DNA of 39,584 nucleotides, from the NCBI RefSeq assembly GCF_001612745.1, contig NZ_BDBA01000121.1:1-39584 (forward strand), given 5' to 3'. The position numbers and the translations under genes are program-made. This document shows positions 8,614-15,956 of this stretch, piece after piece. The notes under the pieces were generated by a model. It saw only the letters and a list, made by a program, of their open reading frames with translations, was not told the origin of the DNA and made no database searches. Positions within the stretch are counted from its first letter, which is position 1, and each line of letters opens with the position of its first letter. This DNA is from Nocardia amamiensis NBRC 102102 (GTDB lineage Bacteria > Actinomycetota > Actinomycetes > Mycobacteriales > Mycobacteriaceae).

Positions 8614-9110
8614 ACCGACCTCCTCCCCCACTGTGCGGACGCAACGCCACCTCGCCAGCGCTCGGCCCCGCCGAGCCCACTGGTGCTGCGCTCGACGGCT
8701 CCCCTGCCGCGCTTGATCACGACGCCACCACATCGGCGCACGCGCGCGCCGCACCCGCTCATGCTGCGCCCGACGGCCCCCTCACCAGACTGCGTCACAA
8801 TGCCAACGCACCGGCACACGACCACGCCGCAGCCGCTCATGCTGCGCTCCACGGCTGCCCTGCCGCGCTTGATCACGACGCCACCGCGGCGGCGCAGGCG
8901 CGCGCCGCACCCGCTCATGCTGCGCCCGACGGCCCCCTCACCAGATTGCGTCACAATGCCACCGCACCGGCACACGACCACGCCGCACCCGCTCATGCTG
9001 CGCTTCACGGCCCCCTCACCGCGCTCGGTCACAATGCCACCGCGTCGGCACACGACCACGCCGCACCCGATGGTGCTGTGCTCGATGGATTCCTCGTTAC
9101 GCCCGGTCAC
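8601..9110 (-). CDS. Cys-rich repeat ORF linking PPE and espG
   Basis: 169 codons, no family recognised. The reading frame starts with a GTG that overlaps the PPE stop codon (GTGA, 9107-9110) behind a GAGG site, and ends 13 nt inside espG, so it fills the PPE-espG gap exactly. It encodes about five units of 26 aa with the core RSMSGCG. Alternating versions carry either CGVVVCRC or the Cys-poor CGARLRRR. Most codons end in G or C, as in the neighbouring genes, which supports translation. It could be a real small Cys-rich protein, or a translational bridge like the MIRU elements of mycobacteria, which also overlap the genes on both sides. No signal peptide or membrane helix is evident. Confidence 0.45.
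   Translation of the reverse strand: MTGRNEESIEHSTIGCGVVVCRRGGIVTERGEGAVKRSMSGCGVVVCRCGGIVTQSGEGAVGRSMSGCGARLRRRGGVVIKRGRAAVERSMSGCGVVVCRCVGIVTQSGEGAVGRSMSGCGARVRRCGGVVIKRGRGAVERSTSGLGGAERWRGGVASAQWGRRSVCRR
8673..9110. repeat. 78-bp tandem repeat array, about 5.5 copies
   Basis: Units begin at 8673, 8751, 8829, 8907, 8985 and 9063, exactly 78 bp apart, each with a variant of gcacccgctcatgctgcg. The inter-core parts alternate between two types, one containing ttgatcacgacgccacc and one containing cgtcacaatgcca. They run A-B-A-B-B', so an older 156-bp duplication is likely. The 78-bp unit is a multiple of three, so reading frames are kept whatever the copy number. Confidence 0.92.
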
Positions 9111-10087
9111 GGTCCCGCCTCGGTTCGTGCCGACTCCGGCCGCGCGGCTTGCTCAGGGGCTGCGCCGAGCACTGGCGGCGCTGCTTCGACGCCCGCCTCG
9201 ATCTGCAGGCCATCGCCGGGACGCGGTGCCGTAGGCGCTCCGGCGCGGACGGCGCGTTCGGTGTCGCCCGCGGCCATGCCGGGAGCCATCGCGCCGGGCA
9301 CCATCCGGCTCGACGCGTTGTCGGCGACAACCGGGGCCGGCTCCACCGGAACGACTTCCGGCGTGGCCACCGATTGCGACACCGTCTGCGCGTGGTAGGC
9401 GGTCTTCGCGCGCGGCATCGACAGCGCGCCGAGGTTCGGCATGCCACTGATGCGTGGGACGCTCGCGGCGGCCGCTGCCGCCGCCGTGGTCTGGTTCGCT
9501 CCTGCCTCGGCTTCCAGCGCCGCGCCACTCGCGATCACCGGTGGGTGCTGCTGTTGCCACGGCATGGCCAGCTGCGTGGTGGCCGCCTCATAGCTCTGCA
9601 TCACCCGCGCGGCGTTCGCCTTCGCCAGGTCCTGATCGGAATCGATCTGTGCCGCGGCCGCGACCAGGGGCGCGCCCAGGGCGGCACCGGCCTGCTCGAT
9701 CCCGCGCTTCGCCGCTTCGAGCGCGGCGATTTCGGCGACGTGCGGCATGGCAAGGCGCGCAACCTCGTGGGCGACCGCCTGTGCGCCCGCCTTCGCGGCG
9801 TTCTGGCCGGCCGCCGCGGCCGCGTCGACCAGCCAGTCACGCAACTTCGTGATGCGCTCGAGCACGGCCTCGCTCTCGCCGGATCGCCACGACTCGCGGA
9901 TCTTCGCCACGATCTGGTCGTATTCCACGACGGCGGCGCCGAAACTCGCGGCGAGCTTCGCCCATGCCGTGCTCGCGTCGGCCATCGGCGCGGCGCCGGG
10001 TCCCGTGGTCAGATCCCGCGCCAGTTGTTCGGTTGGCCTGGCCTGCCAGACCACACCGGTGAATCCGATTACCGGTGGTTCGACCAT
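9107..10087 (-). CDS. PPE-family secreted protein
   Basis: 326 aa starting MVEPPVIGFTGVVW, with the PP dipeptide near the N-terminus and long Ala-rich helices to ~residue 200, typical of the PPE domain. The C-terminal third is Ala/Pro-rich and probably disordered. PPE proteins pair with PE proteins and are exported by ESX systems with the help of EspG. The PE gene lies 12 bp upstream and an espG gene lies downstream, the standard arrangement. A GGAG site five bases before the ATG at 10087 supports the start. The stop codon overlaps the GTG of the repeat ORF. It is shorter and less repetitive than the large PPE-MPTR/SVP proteins of mycobacteria. Confidence 0.85.
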   Translation of the reverse strand: MVEPPVIGFTGVVWQARPTEQLARDLTTGPGAAPMADASTAWAKLAASFGAAVVEYDQIVAKIRESWRSGESEAVLERITKLRDWLVDAAAAAGQNAAKAGAQAVAHEVARLAMPHVAEIAALEAAKRGIEQAGAALGAPLVAAAAQIDSDQDLAKANAARVMQSYEAATTQLAMPWQQQHPPVIASGAALEAEAGANQTTAAAAAAASVPRISGMPNLGALSMPRAKTAYHAQTVSQSVATPEVVPVEPAPVVADNASSRMVPGAMAPGMAAGDTERAVRAGAPTAPRPGDGLQIEAGVEAAPPVLGAAPEQAARPESARTEAGP

Positions 10088-10099
10088 GCGCGCTCCGTG

Positions 10100-10393
10100 T
10101 CAGTTCGCTCCGAAGCCGGCGGCATTGTCGTCGTCCATCCGCACCAGCAGATCGGTGTGGGAACGCAACGCGGCAGCCAGTTTTCGGATTTCCAGCACCC
10201 CGGCGGACGCGGCCTCGTCATAGGAGGACGCGACTCCGCGCAATGTCTCCGCCGCGCGACCGGACACCTCGTCCGTGCCCGCGGGCTCGACCGCCAGCGT
10301 GGGCATGCTCTGCCGCAGATCGGCTTCCAGACGCGCGGCGAGAGCGTCCAGGTCCGCAGCGGACTTACGGGCCTCGATGGGATCGAATTCCAT
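10100..10393 (-). CDS. PE-family secreted protein
   Basis: 97 aa, exactly the size of a bare PE domain. It starts MEFDPIEARK and contains the conserved VEPAGTDEVSGRAAETL turn between two helices, which aligns with the PAAADEVS region of mycobacterial PE proteins. It should form a helical-bundle dimer with the PPE protein encoded 12 bp downstream. The place where PE proteins normally carry the YxxxD/E export motif reads LLVRMDDDNAAGF, with no Tyr, so the signal may be altered or come from the partner. A GGAGG site five bases before the ATG supports the start. Confidence 0.82.
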   Translation of the reverse strand: MEFDPIEARKSAADLDALAARLEADLRQSMPTLAVEPAGTDEVSGRAAETLRGVASSYDEAASAGVLEIRKLAAALRSHTDLLVRMDDDNAAGFGAN

Positions 10394-10405
10394 GACGTCC
10401 TCCTG

Positions 10406-11686
10406 TCAGAGGGTGAGCGACTTGTCCGGTGGCTCGGAGTCCAGTGGTTCGGAGACCTGTTCGGCCGCACCGACCACCGGCAGCGAGGCACCCTCGATTT
10501 CCCCGACGACTTCGTTGCCGTGCTGCTCGGTGACCAGCAATCCACGCACGCCGTCGGTGCTTTGCTCGCCGGCGCGCGCCATGCCTGCGGCACCGGCCGC
10601 GCCTGCCATCGGCACCATCCCCGGACCGGAAGTCATGCCACGCGCTGCGGAGGCGGACGTGGTGGAAGCGGCTTCGGCGACAGGCATACTTGCGCCCGCG
10701 GCGCCGAGTGCTCCGGCACCGCGGGCGCCCGCCCACGGGGTCAATTGCCGCGCAGGAGTGCCCGCCGGCCCGCCGACGCCCGCCCCGAGGGGGCCCGCAC
10801 CGGCACCTTCCGCGCCCTCTGCGTGCTCGCCCTCCTGCAACCGCTCCCGGTCTTTTTCGGGGTCCGAGATCGACTTCGGCACGTTCAACGCGGTGTGCGC
10901 GGCTTGCAGCGCCTGCGCGCCGGTGGTCGCCATCTGGGTCAACGGGCCGACCAGCTGCATGAGCTGCGACACCGTCTGCATCGGGTCGACGTTCTTCGGC
11001 GCGTTCGTGACCGGCACCTTCTGTCCGGTCTTCGTCATCTGCGCGCTGTGCACCGTCAGTTCACCGCGGGTCTTGGCGACCACGGCGGTTGCCTCGGCGA
11101 GGGTTTCGGTGGTCAGCGCGACCACGAACACCTGGCCGCCGGGCGTGCCGAGGAACGGCGCCGATGCGGCGAGCGAGGTCATGAATTTCGCGATGATCGC
11201 CGCCATCAGGCTCGCGCCCTGGAACACCGAACCCGAGGCTGACGTGACACCGGCGGAGGTCGCCGCGCTCTGGCTCGCGACCGCGGTGCCGTCGGACGCC
11301 GCCTGTCCGGCCTTCTGAGCCGCCGAGGACGCGCCCATGCTTTGCCACAACTGCATCACAACCTGCAGCGCCGAGGTGCCGAGTGTCATCGCGGTCTGCA
11401 CCACGGTGGAGACCTGGGACAACACCTGCGCTGGGTCCAGTTGCGGCGCGGCGGGCAGTTGCCCGGTCCCGAAACTGCTGGCCAAATCCGTGAGCGGCTT
11501 GGCCAACAAGGACAGGTCGATCACCGGGAGCGGCGGAAACTCCGGCAGCGGCGGCAAACCCGAGATATCCGGCAGCGGCGGCAAACCCATGTCCTTCAGG
11601 ACATCGTTGACCGGCCGGTCGAGCATCGGCCCCACCGCACTCTGACGGAGCAGATCCAGGACGGACTGGTCGAGCGGCGCACTCAT
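10406..11686 (-). CDS. Ala/Pro-rich ESX-associated protein, substrate-like
   Basis: 426 aa, no named family recognised with confidence. Residues ~35-60 are a proline-rich segment with repeats of GLPPLPE type. The middle is helical and Ala-rich, including a QLWQSMG turn. The part after ~290 is low-complexity Gly/Ala/Pro with charged patches, as in EspI/EspK/EspE-type proteins near PE/PPE genes. It starts with an ATGA overlap on the EspC-like gene and ends 12 bp before the PE gene, so it belongs to the same operon. I infer an exported or export-associated protein; this is based on context and composition, not on a diagnostic motif. Confidence 0.6.
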   Translation of the reverse strand: MSAPLDQSVLDLLRQSAVGPMLDRPVNDVLKDMGLPPLPDISGLPPLPEFPPLPVIDLSLLAKPLTDLASSFGTGQLPAAPQLDPAQVLSQVSTVVQTAMTLGTSALQVVMQLWQSMGASSAAQKAGQAASDGTAVASQSAATSAGVTSASGSVFQGASLMAAIIAKFMTSLAASAPFLGTPGGQVFVVALTTETLAEATAVVAKTRGELTVHSAQMTKTGQKVPVTNAPKNVDPMQTVSQLMQLVGPLTQMATTGAQALQAAHTALNVPKSISDPEKDRERLQEGEHAEGAEGAGAGPLGAGVGGPAGTPARQLTPWAGARGAGALGAAGASMPVAEAASTTSASAARGMTSGPGMVPMAGAAGAAGMARAGEQSTDGVRGLLVTEQHGNEVVGEIEGASLPVVGAAEQVSEPLDSEPPDKSLTL

Positions 11687-12000
11687 ATCGAGGTGCTGAT
11701 CGACCCGAAGTCGCTGGCCGAAGCGTCGTCGGTGAGGTCGTAGGTCGCGGCGCTCTCGTGTGCGGCGACAGCGGTCATGCCGTGCACATGCGCCAGCTCG
11801 GCGACCGAGGTGAAGTTGTTGGCCTGCGCAACGGCGAAGGCGGCCAGGAAATCCTGCCCGATCAGGCCGAAAACCGGGATGGCCGCGGCAATGGTGGCCG
11901 CCTGGTTCGCCGCCCCCGCGACCGCTATATCGACGGCCATGGCCGCCGAAGCGTCTCCGTACCCGCGGATGGCGTCAGAAGCTACAACGATCTCGTTCAT
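11683..12000 (-). CDS. EspC-like (DUF2580) T7SS target protein
   Basis: 105 aa from the ATG at 12000, chosen because GGAGG lies six bases upstream; an in-frame start eight codons earlier lacks support. The protein is a helical hairpin with the stretch IPVFGLIGQDFLAAFAVAQ, resembling EspC-family ESX targets that are common in Nocardia. A YxxxD motif (YDLTD) near residue 90 matches the general type VII export signal. EspC-like proteins are secreted and needed for export of other substrates in ESX-1. Its stop overlaps the start of the 426-aa gene (ATGA). The gene is preceded by a 129-bp gap with a dyad, so it may have its own promoter. Confidence 0.72.
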   Translation of the reverse strand: MNEIVVASDAIRGYGDASAAMAVDIAVAGAANQAATIAAAIPVFGLIGQDFLAAFAVAQANNFTSVAELAHVHGMTAVAAHESAATYDLTDDASASDFGSISTSI

Positions 12001-12129
12001 CGGGAACCTCCGCTGCCGGAACACGATTGGTCCGTTCTTTTCAAATGTACCGGATCATCCCACCAGTTGATCCGGGAATATTCCGTAAACACCCGTAGAC
12101 ACTTCCATGACATTTCAGGCACCGAATTC
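12001..12129 (-). promoter_or_regulatory. Promoter/operator-like gap upstream of the EspC-like gene
   Basis: This 129-bp gap is richer in A+T than its surroundings. It holds a perfect 8-bp inverted repeat, ccggatca at 12050-12057 and tgatccgg at 12068-12075 with a 10-bp spacer, which adjoins the 10-bp palindrome ggaatattcc at 12075-12084. On the minus strand a TAnnnT-type -10 (TACATT, 12049-12044) directly follows the dyad, giving a predicted leader of about 37 nt. The dyad would therefore occupy the -35 to -10 region, the classic place for a repressor. I see no regulator gene in the window that could bind it. Confidence 0.45.
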
Positions 12130-12453
12130 CTACGCATACTCGGCGGCTTCTTCGTTGAAGCTGGTCACCAGCGCGCCACGTTCGGCGAAAGCGCGGCGGG
12201 CCGCGGAAGCGGCCGTGCTCACCAAGATTCGCTCGAACTCGGCGGGCGAAAGCTTCGTGATCGCGCCGGACAGCTCGAGATCCACGAGCGCGCCGTTGCC
12301 GTCGACCACGGCGGTGACGGCGCCGTCGGGCGAGGTCTCGCGCACCCGGACCGCGGCCATCTGGTCGGCAAGATCACGCATTCGGTTGAGCTGACGGTGA
12401 ACTCTCGCCTCGAGCGCGTCCATTGCCTCGTTCACAGCAACCGCCTCACTCAT
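12130..12453 (-). CDS. YbaB/EbfC-like protein
   Basis: 107 aa from the ATG at 12453, which overlaps the stop of the preceding gene (ATGA). An N-terminal helix is followed by the strand pattern VRVRETSPDGAVTAVVDGNGALVDLEL and a C-terminal helix, the fold layout of YbaB/EbfC nucleoid-associated proteins. Small YbaB-like proteins are frequent in actinobacterial ESX loci and EspL-type proteins belong here. Whether they bind DNA or act as helper proteins for substrates is not settled. The longer in-frame extension upstream is Arg-rich shadow sequence over the neighbouring gene. Confidence 0.72.
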   Translation of the reverse strand: MSEAVAVNEAMDALEARVHRQLNRMRDLADQMAAVRVRETSPDGAVTAVVDGNGALVDLELSGAITKLSPAEFERILVSTAASAARRAFAERGALVTSFNEEAAEYA

Positions 12454-12764
12454 ACCGACCGGAGCCAGGTCTGCGGCTCGACCTCGTACTCCGCTTCGTC
12501 CACCAGCTCTTGCCGCGCGACATCTTCCGGCTTGGGCAAGCCGGTCAATGCCAAAACGTCGCTGGTGAGCCCGGCCGCCTCCAATTCCGCCCTGCGAGCA
12601 AGCCCAGCGCGATTCGCCGATTGTTTGCATAATCGGAGAATCGCCGCCGCCAATTCCCCCGGTTCGCGCCGTAACTCGCCAGGTTCGACCGTGATACGGA
12701 CCGGCAGTCCCTGTTCGGTGGTCTCAACCGAGATCGAGCCACTCTTGGACGCTGCTTTCCACAT
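12450..12764 (-). CDS. EspD/EspH-like ESX-associated protein
   Basis: 104 aa from the ATG at 12764, preferred over the ATG at 12776 because GAGGG lies six bases before it. The strand-rich N-terminus (SGSISVETTEQGLPVRITVEP) followed by helices and a C-terminal GLPKPEDVARQE resembles EspD/EspH of mycobacterial ESX-1, which have similar layouts and a LP.PEE segment. EspD is needed for stability of other Esp proteins. It is the first gene of the leftward operon that ends with the WXG100 pair, and is coupled to the YbaB-like gene by an ATGA overlap. The family assignment is by visual similarity only. Confidence 0.5.
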   Translation of the reverse strand: MWKAASKSGSISVETTEQGLPVRITVEPGELRREPGELAAAILRLCKQSANRAGLARRAELEAAGLTSDVLALTGLPKPEDVARQELVDEAEYEVEPQTWLRSV

Positions 12765-13080
12765 GGCATCCCTCATCCGCTCGTCGTACCTGAAAGTGTA
12801 CGACCCGCTACCGACAAGTAGCACCCAAATTTCCGGGGCCCGGTTTGCACCCATTCATCGTCGATGACTCGAGCGATCTTGAACGCGCAGTGAAGACGAG
12901 TGGAACAGGAAGATCATCTTTCTGCAATTATCCCTCGGTGGACGACGAACGCCAGATCGGCGAATCCCCAGGACACGTTCACAACAGGTTTCAACACCAA
13001 TTACGTGATCACCGATCTATTTTCCGATGGGCTGGGCCGATCCAGAGGGACATCCGAAGCGGGCACCCGGCCGACGCGAC
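12765..13080 (-). promoter_or_regulatory. 316-bp intergenic region with promoter/operator-like dyad
   Basis: This is the longest gene-free stretch of the window. It separates the giant-protein block from the PE/PPE-WXG100 operon. Near its downstream end a perfect 7-bp inverted repeat, gtcgtac at 12783-12789 and gtacgac at 12798-12804 with an 8-bp spacer, overlaps a minus-strand TACACT hexamer (12800-12795), a good actinobacterial -10 match about 30 nt before the EspD/EspH-like start codon. No clear -35 is seen at the right distance. No strong hairpin follows the espG stop at 13081, so readthrough from the upstream block is possible. I find no supported ORF or RNA gene here. Confidence 0.4.
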
Positions 13081-13863
13081 CTACCGGCGTTCGTCTTTGA
13101 TCGCCCGGACCACGGCGGCGACCTCGGTGTTGATCATCGCTTTCAATCGAGCGGCGTCCGTCCCGACCGCGACGGACGGCAGGCTGGGTGTGCTCGCGTA
13201 GCGGCCGTCGTCCACCACATCGCGCCAGCGGATCTCGCCGCGCGTGACGCCACGCGGCCCGAACACCGAACTGCCCTGGATCACCGCGATGGTCCCGATC
13301 GTGGTGGCCTCGGCCGCGAGGAACTTCCGCGAGCGGTAGGCGACGGTGTCGTCGAACGAATCCTCCACCGCGGACGCGCCGTACGTGTAATCCATGTCGG
13401 AGCCGCTGTCCGTGGCGAGCACCACTTCCGGCAGTTTGCCCGCCGCGGCTTCCGGCATCTGCGCGACCACCGCGTCGGCGAGTCCGAGCGCGGCGCACTC
13501 GGTCACTTCGAACCCGCCACTGTGCCAGATGGTTTCGCCCGGCAGCTGCTTGACGACGTACCCGGCGTCACCCCGTCGCGCCGCGAGCAGACGGACGCAC
13601 TTCTTCGGGTCGTCGCCGTCCGTGCCGTCCCAGCCGTCCACCAGGATCCGGATGTCCGGCGCGGCGAGCGTCTCCAGCACGTCACCGAAGGAGTGGTCCA
13701 CCTTGTTCCGCAAGGCTTCCCGGACAGTGCTCTTCTCCAGCTCGAAATCGTCGAGCAGCAGGGTGCGGCTGGTGAAGACCAGTGGTGGTGGCAGCGCGTC
13801 CTTGGCGTGGCCCTCCCAGAGCACGAAGAACTCGATGTCGCTGAACTTCCAGGTTCGCTTCAT
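13081..13863 (-). CDS. espG: Second EspG-family chaperone
   Basis: 260 aa. It opens with WKFSDIEFFVLWEGH and LPPPLVF and continues with LAAPDIRILVDGW. A later IAVIQGSSVFGPRG is followed by IRWRDVVDDGRYAS, all matching the EspG layout (LW...LP.PL, then W.D..DGRY). It starts with an ATGA overlap on the 616-aa Gln/Ala-rich gene, indicating translational coupling with its presumed client. A much longer in-frame reading (to 15291) exists but lies antisense-frame to that gene and is Arg/Gly shadow sequence. This EspG is clearly divergent from the one at 7822-8613, so the two chaperones probably serve different substrates of the same or different ESX systems. Confidence 0.85.
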   Translation of the reverse strand: MKRTWKFSDIEFFVLWEGHAKDALPPPLVFTSRTLLLDDFELEKSTVREALRNKVDHSFGDVLETLAAPDIRILVDGWDGTDGDDPKKCVRLLAARRGDAGYVVKQLPGETIWHSGGFEVTECAALGLADAVVAQMPEAAAGKLPEVVLATDSGSDMDYTYGASAVEDSFDDTVAYRSRKFLAAEATTIGTIAVIQGSSVFGPRGVTRGEIRWRDVVDDGRYASTPSLPSVAVGTDAARLKAMINTEVAAVVRAIKDERR

Positions 13864-15710
13864 TTCTCCACGACCGGCTTGACGACACGCGGCGCGTCGC
13901 CGAGCGCTTCTTCCAGGTGCTCGGTGGAATCGAGGAACGCAGGCCGCTTGTGCGCCTGCCCATCTCCCGCGCTCCGGCCCGCGGCACCCGCCGCTCCCGG
14001 GGAACCGGGCATGCCCGCCATCGGCGCCATGCCGGCACCGCGGCTCATCGCGGTGCCGGTCGCCGTCGTGGTGGCCGTGCTCGCGCGCGGGAACAGTTTG
14101 GCGGCCTGCGTGAGGTCCTTGCCGACCGGCGCGCCGGGACCCGCCGTACCGGGACCGGGGCCACCGGCGCCTTTCGGCAAGCCGGTCTTGGGGTCGATCT
14201 CGGTGCCTGGTATCGACGGAACCCCGGGCAAGCCCGCACGCTGCCGATCCTGCAACGCTTGTTGCGCGGCCTGCTGGGCGGCCTGCATCGCCTGCTGGAG
14301 TCCCTGCTGTCCGGCGGCCATCGCCTGCTGCACCGCCTGCTGGCCCTGCTGGGCGGCCTGCTGAGCAGCCTGCTGTGCCTGCTGCTGGCGTGCCGCGGCT
14401 TGCTGCTCCCGCTGGAACTGCGCCGCCTCCTGCTGTTGCTGGCGCGCCGCGGCTTGCTGCTCCCGCTGGAACTGCGCGGCCGCCTGCTGTTGCTGGCGTG
14501 CGGCGGCTTCGGCACGACGTTGCGCGTCGGCTTGCGCTTTCGACTGTCCGGGACCGGGACCGGGGCCGGTGATCCCAGGGCCGGGAGAGGTACCCGGACC
14601 GGGAGAGGCACCGGGACCGGGAGAGGCACCAGGACCGGGACCGGGCCCCTGGGGAGCGGTCACGGGAGTCAGGGCGGCGGGCAGGACCGGAATCGCGTTG
14701 CTGGAGGCGGTGATACCCGGCGTGTAGAAGGTACTGAACGCGGTCCTGGCCTTCGGCAGCAGTTCGTCCCTGGCATAGGGTTTGCCGACGTTCGCCCAGG
14801 GAGTGTGCGGCATGTTGATCTTGGTTCCCCAGAGCCACCCCGAGGTGTACATGAGGTTGTCGCTGACCAGCCGCATGTCCCCGGTCAGCTCGGTGACATT
14901 GCCCTGGTACGCGGTGGCCGCAGTGACCGCGCCCGCCGCGCCGTCGCCGGTCCACGAACCGTTCGACTGCAGCTGGGTCAGCTGATTCTTCAGGTTGGTG
15001 AAGACTGTTTCGAGCCGGTCGGCCATCCACTTCCAGGTGCCTGCCGCGTCGGTCACTTCCGAAATGTGGTCGCCGATGGATTGGCCGAGGCTGTAGTAGG
15101 TGTTGTACTCCAGCGAGTAGGCGTTCTCGACGCGCACCGAGTTCTCGTCCCAGTGCTCGCCGCTCTGCGCACTGTCCCGCGGTCGGTCCGGAGCCCGTTC
15201 CGGTGTCACCGCCGCGGTGTCGCGGTCCCGCGACGAACTGACATTTCGCAGCCGCTCGTTCATGGCGGGCAGCTCGTTCCCGGTAGCCCAATCCGGCCGC
15301 TGGGTCTCACCGGCGTCCGGCACATGCGGAAAGTCCTGCCACTCGCCCCAGCGGCTGTTCTTGATCCGAGTGAACGCCGCCTCCGAGTCGGTCTCGCCGT
15401 CCCGGTACAGCCGCCCCGCGATGACGAACGTCTCCCCCATCTCGCCGAGGATGTTCTTGTGGTCCTTCAGCCGATCGTCCAGATCGCGACCGGCTTTGAA
15501 GAACTTCGACCCGAGCGCGGCGCCGGAACCGAGATTTCCGAAGCCCTGATAGTTCAGCACCCGCTCGACGGCGGTGTGCACGATTCCCACCATGGTGAGC
15601 GCGTCGGCGACGTTGATCGCGGCGGTCTCCGCGACACCGTGGTCCACCGTGATCTTGCCGTCACGGGCCAACCCTTGCAATCCCGTCCATGGGTTCACTC
15701 CGTCGCCCAC
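13860..15710 (-). CDS. Large WXG-containing substrate-like protein with Gln/Ala-rich coiled coil
   Basis: 616 aa from a GTG at 15710 behind AGGAG. Residues 1-345 form a mostly helical region with a W-T-G turn at Trp253 (GSWTGDG), as in WXG100/PPE-like export domains. A YRDGE segment near residue 100 fits YxxxD/E. Residues ~350-390 are Pro/Gly repeats, ~395-500 are a Gln/Ala-rich coiled coil with two near-copies of QREQQAAARQQQQ, and the rest is Gly/Ala-rich. The C-terminal tail HLEEALGDAPRVVKPVV is less degenerate and may be a functional end. Its stop overlaps the start of the second espG. I infer a type VII substrate with a dedicated chaperone; no enzymatic domain is visible. Confidence 0.65.
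   Translation of the reverse strand: MGDGVNPWTGLQGLARDGKITVDHGVAETAAINVADALTMVGIVHTAVERVLNYQGFGNLGSGAALGSKFFKAGRDLDDRLKDHKNILGEMGETFVIAGRLYRDGETDSEAAFTRIKNSRWGEWQDFPHVPDAGETQRPDWATGNELPAMNERLRNVSSSRDRDTAAVTPERAPDRPRDSAQSGEHWDENSVRVENAYSLEYNTYYSLGQSIGDHISEVTDAAGTWKWMADRLETVFTNLKNQLTQLQSNGSWTGDGAAGAVTAATAYQGNVTELTGDMRLVSDNLMYTSGWLWGTKINMPHTPWANVGKPYARDELLPKARTAFSTFYTPGITASSNAIPVLPAALTPVTAPQGPGPGPGASPGPGASPGPGTSPGPGITGPGPGPGQSKAQADAQRRAEAAARQQQQAAAQFQREQQAAARQQQQEAAQFQREQQAAARQQQAQQAAQQAAQQGQQAVQQAMAAGQQGLQQAMQAAQQAAQQALQDRQRAGLPGVPSIPGTEIDPKTGLPKGAGGPGPGTAGPGAPVGKDLTQAAKLFPRASTATTTATGTAMSRGAGMAPMAGMPGSPGAAGAAGRSAGDGQAHKRPAFLDSTEHLEEALGDAPRVVKPVVEK
14260..14660 (-). repeat. Low-complexity Gln/Ala and Pro/Gly coding repeats
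   Basis: Inside the 616-aa gene, CAG/GCC-rich codons encode a Gln/Ala coiled coil. A duplicated block near 14390-14500 repeats the cttgctgctcccgctgga segment about 60 bp apart. Next to it, near 14560-14650, an 18-bp unit of accgggagaggcaccggg type encodes SPGPGA repeats. Both are in frame and likely to vary in copy number. Confidence 0.7.
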
Positions 15711-15956
15711 AGGTCCTGCTCCTGCCTATCCGTCGCACGTCCTGTATCCCCAAGCTACCTTCTTCGGGGCCATACCCGGCGCGCCGTGTGGCCGATGATG
15801 CCGGGCCGGATCCGCCCCGGGCGCGGCCACCATCGATCCGATCATCCCACCCGTGCTCGCGCCGTAACGTCTCCTTCCGGAACGAAGTTTCGAAGATTCA
15901 TCGGAACAACGGATGTCCAGCAAGTGACATCACTGTCGATCCAGCATGCAGCCGGT
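15711..15956 (-). other. 246-bp gap between zinc-ribbon gene and 616-aa gene
   Basis: No ORF here has a ribosome site joined to a plausible start. A GGAAGGAG run on the minus strand near 15865 is not followed by a start codon at suitable distance. A short dyad, agtgacatcact at 15923-15934, lies just after the upstream stop codon. The gap may hold a promoter for the 616-aa/espG pair, but I cannot point to one. Confidence 0.35.

Noticed and set aside
8673..9110. The repeat array as a CRISPR
   Set aside because: Units are contiguous 78-bp tandem copies with no unique spacers, and no cas genes are nearby.
7885..9234. 449-codon plus-strand frame through espG and the 78-bp repeats
   Set aside because: Antisense to espG. 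It stays open through the repeats only because the unit length is a multiple of three.
9149..11242. 697-codon plus-strand frame opposite PPE, PE and the 426-aa gene
   Set aside because: It is the antisense shadow of three well-supported minus-strand genes with good ribosome sites.
13864..15291. Long N-terminal extension of the second espG frame (736-codon reading)
   Set aside because: It overlaps the whole 616-aa gene in another frame, is Arg/Gly-rich, and the ATGA at 13860-13863 gives a natural EspG start.
15726..15923. 65-codon ORF in the gap before the 616-aa gene
   Set aside because: No ribosome site at its start codons, no recognisable motif and codon use unlike neighbours.
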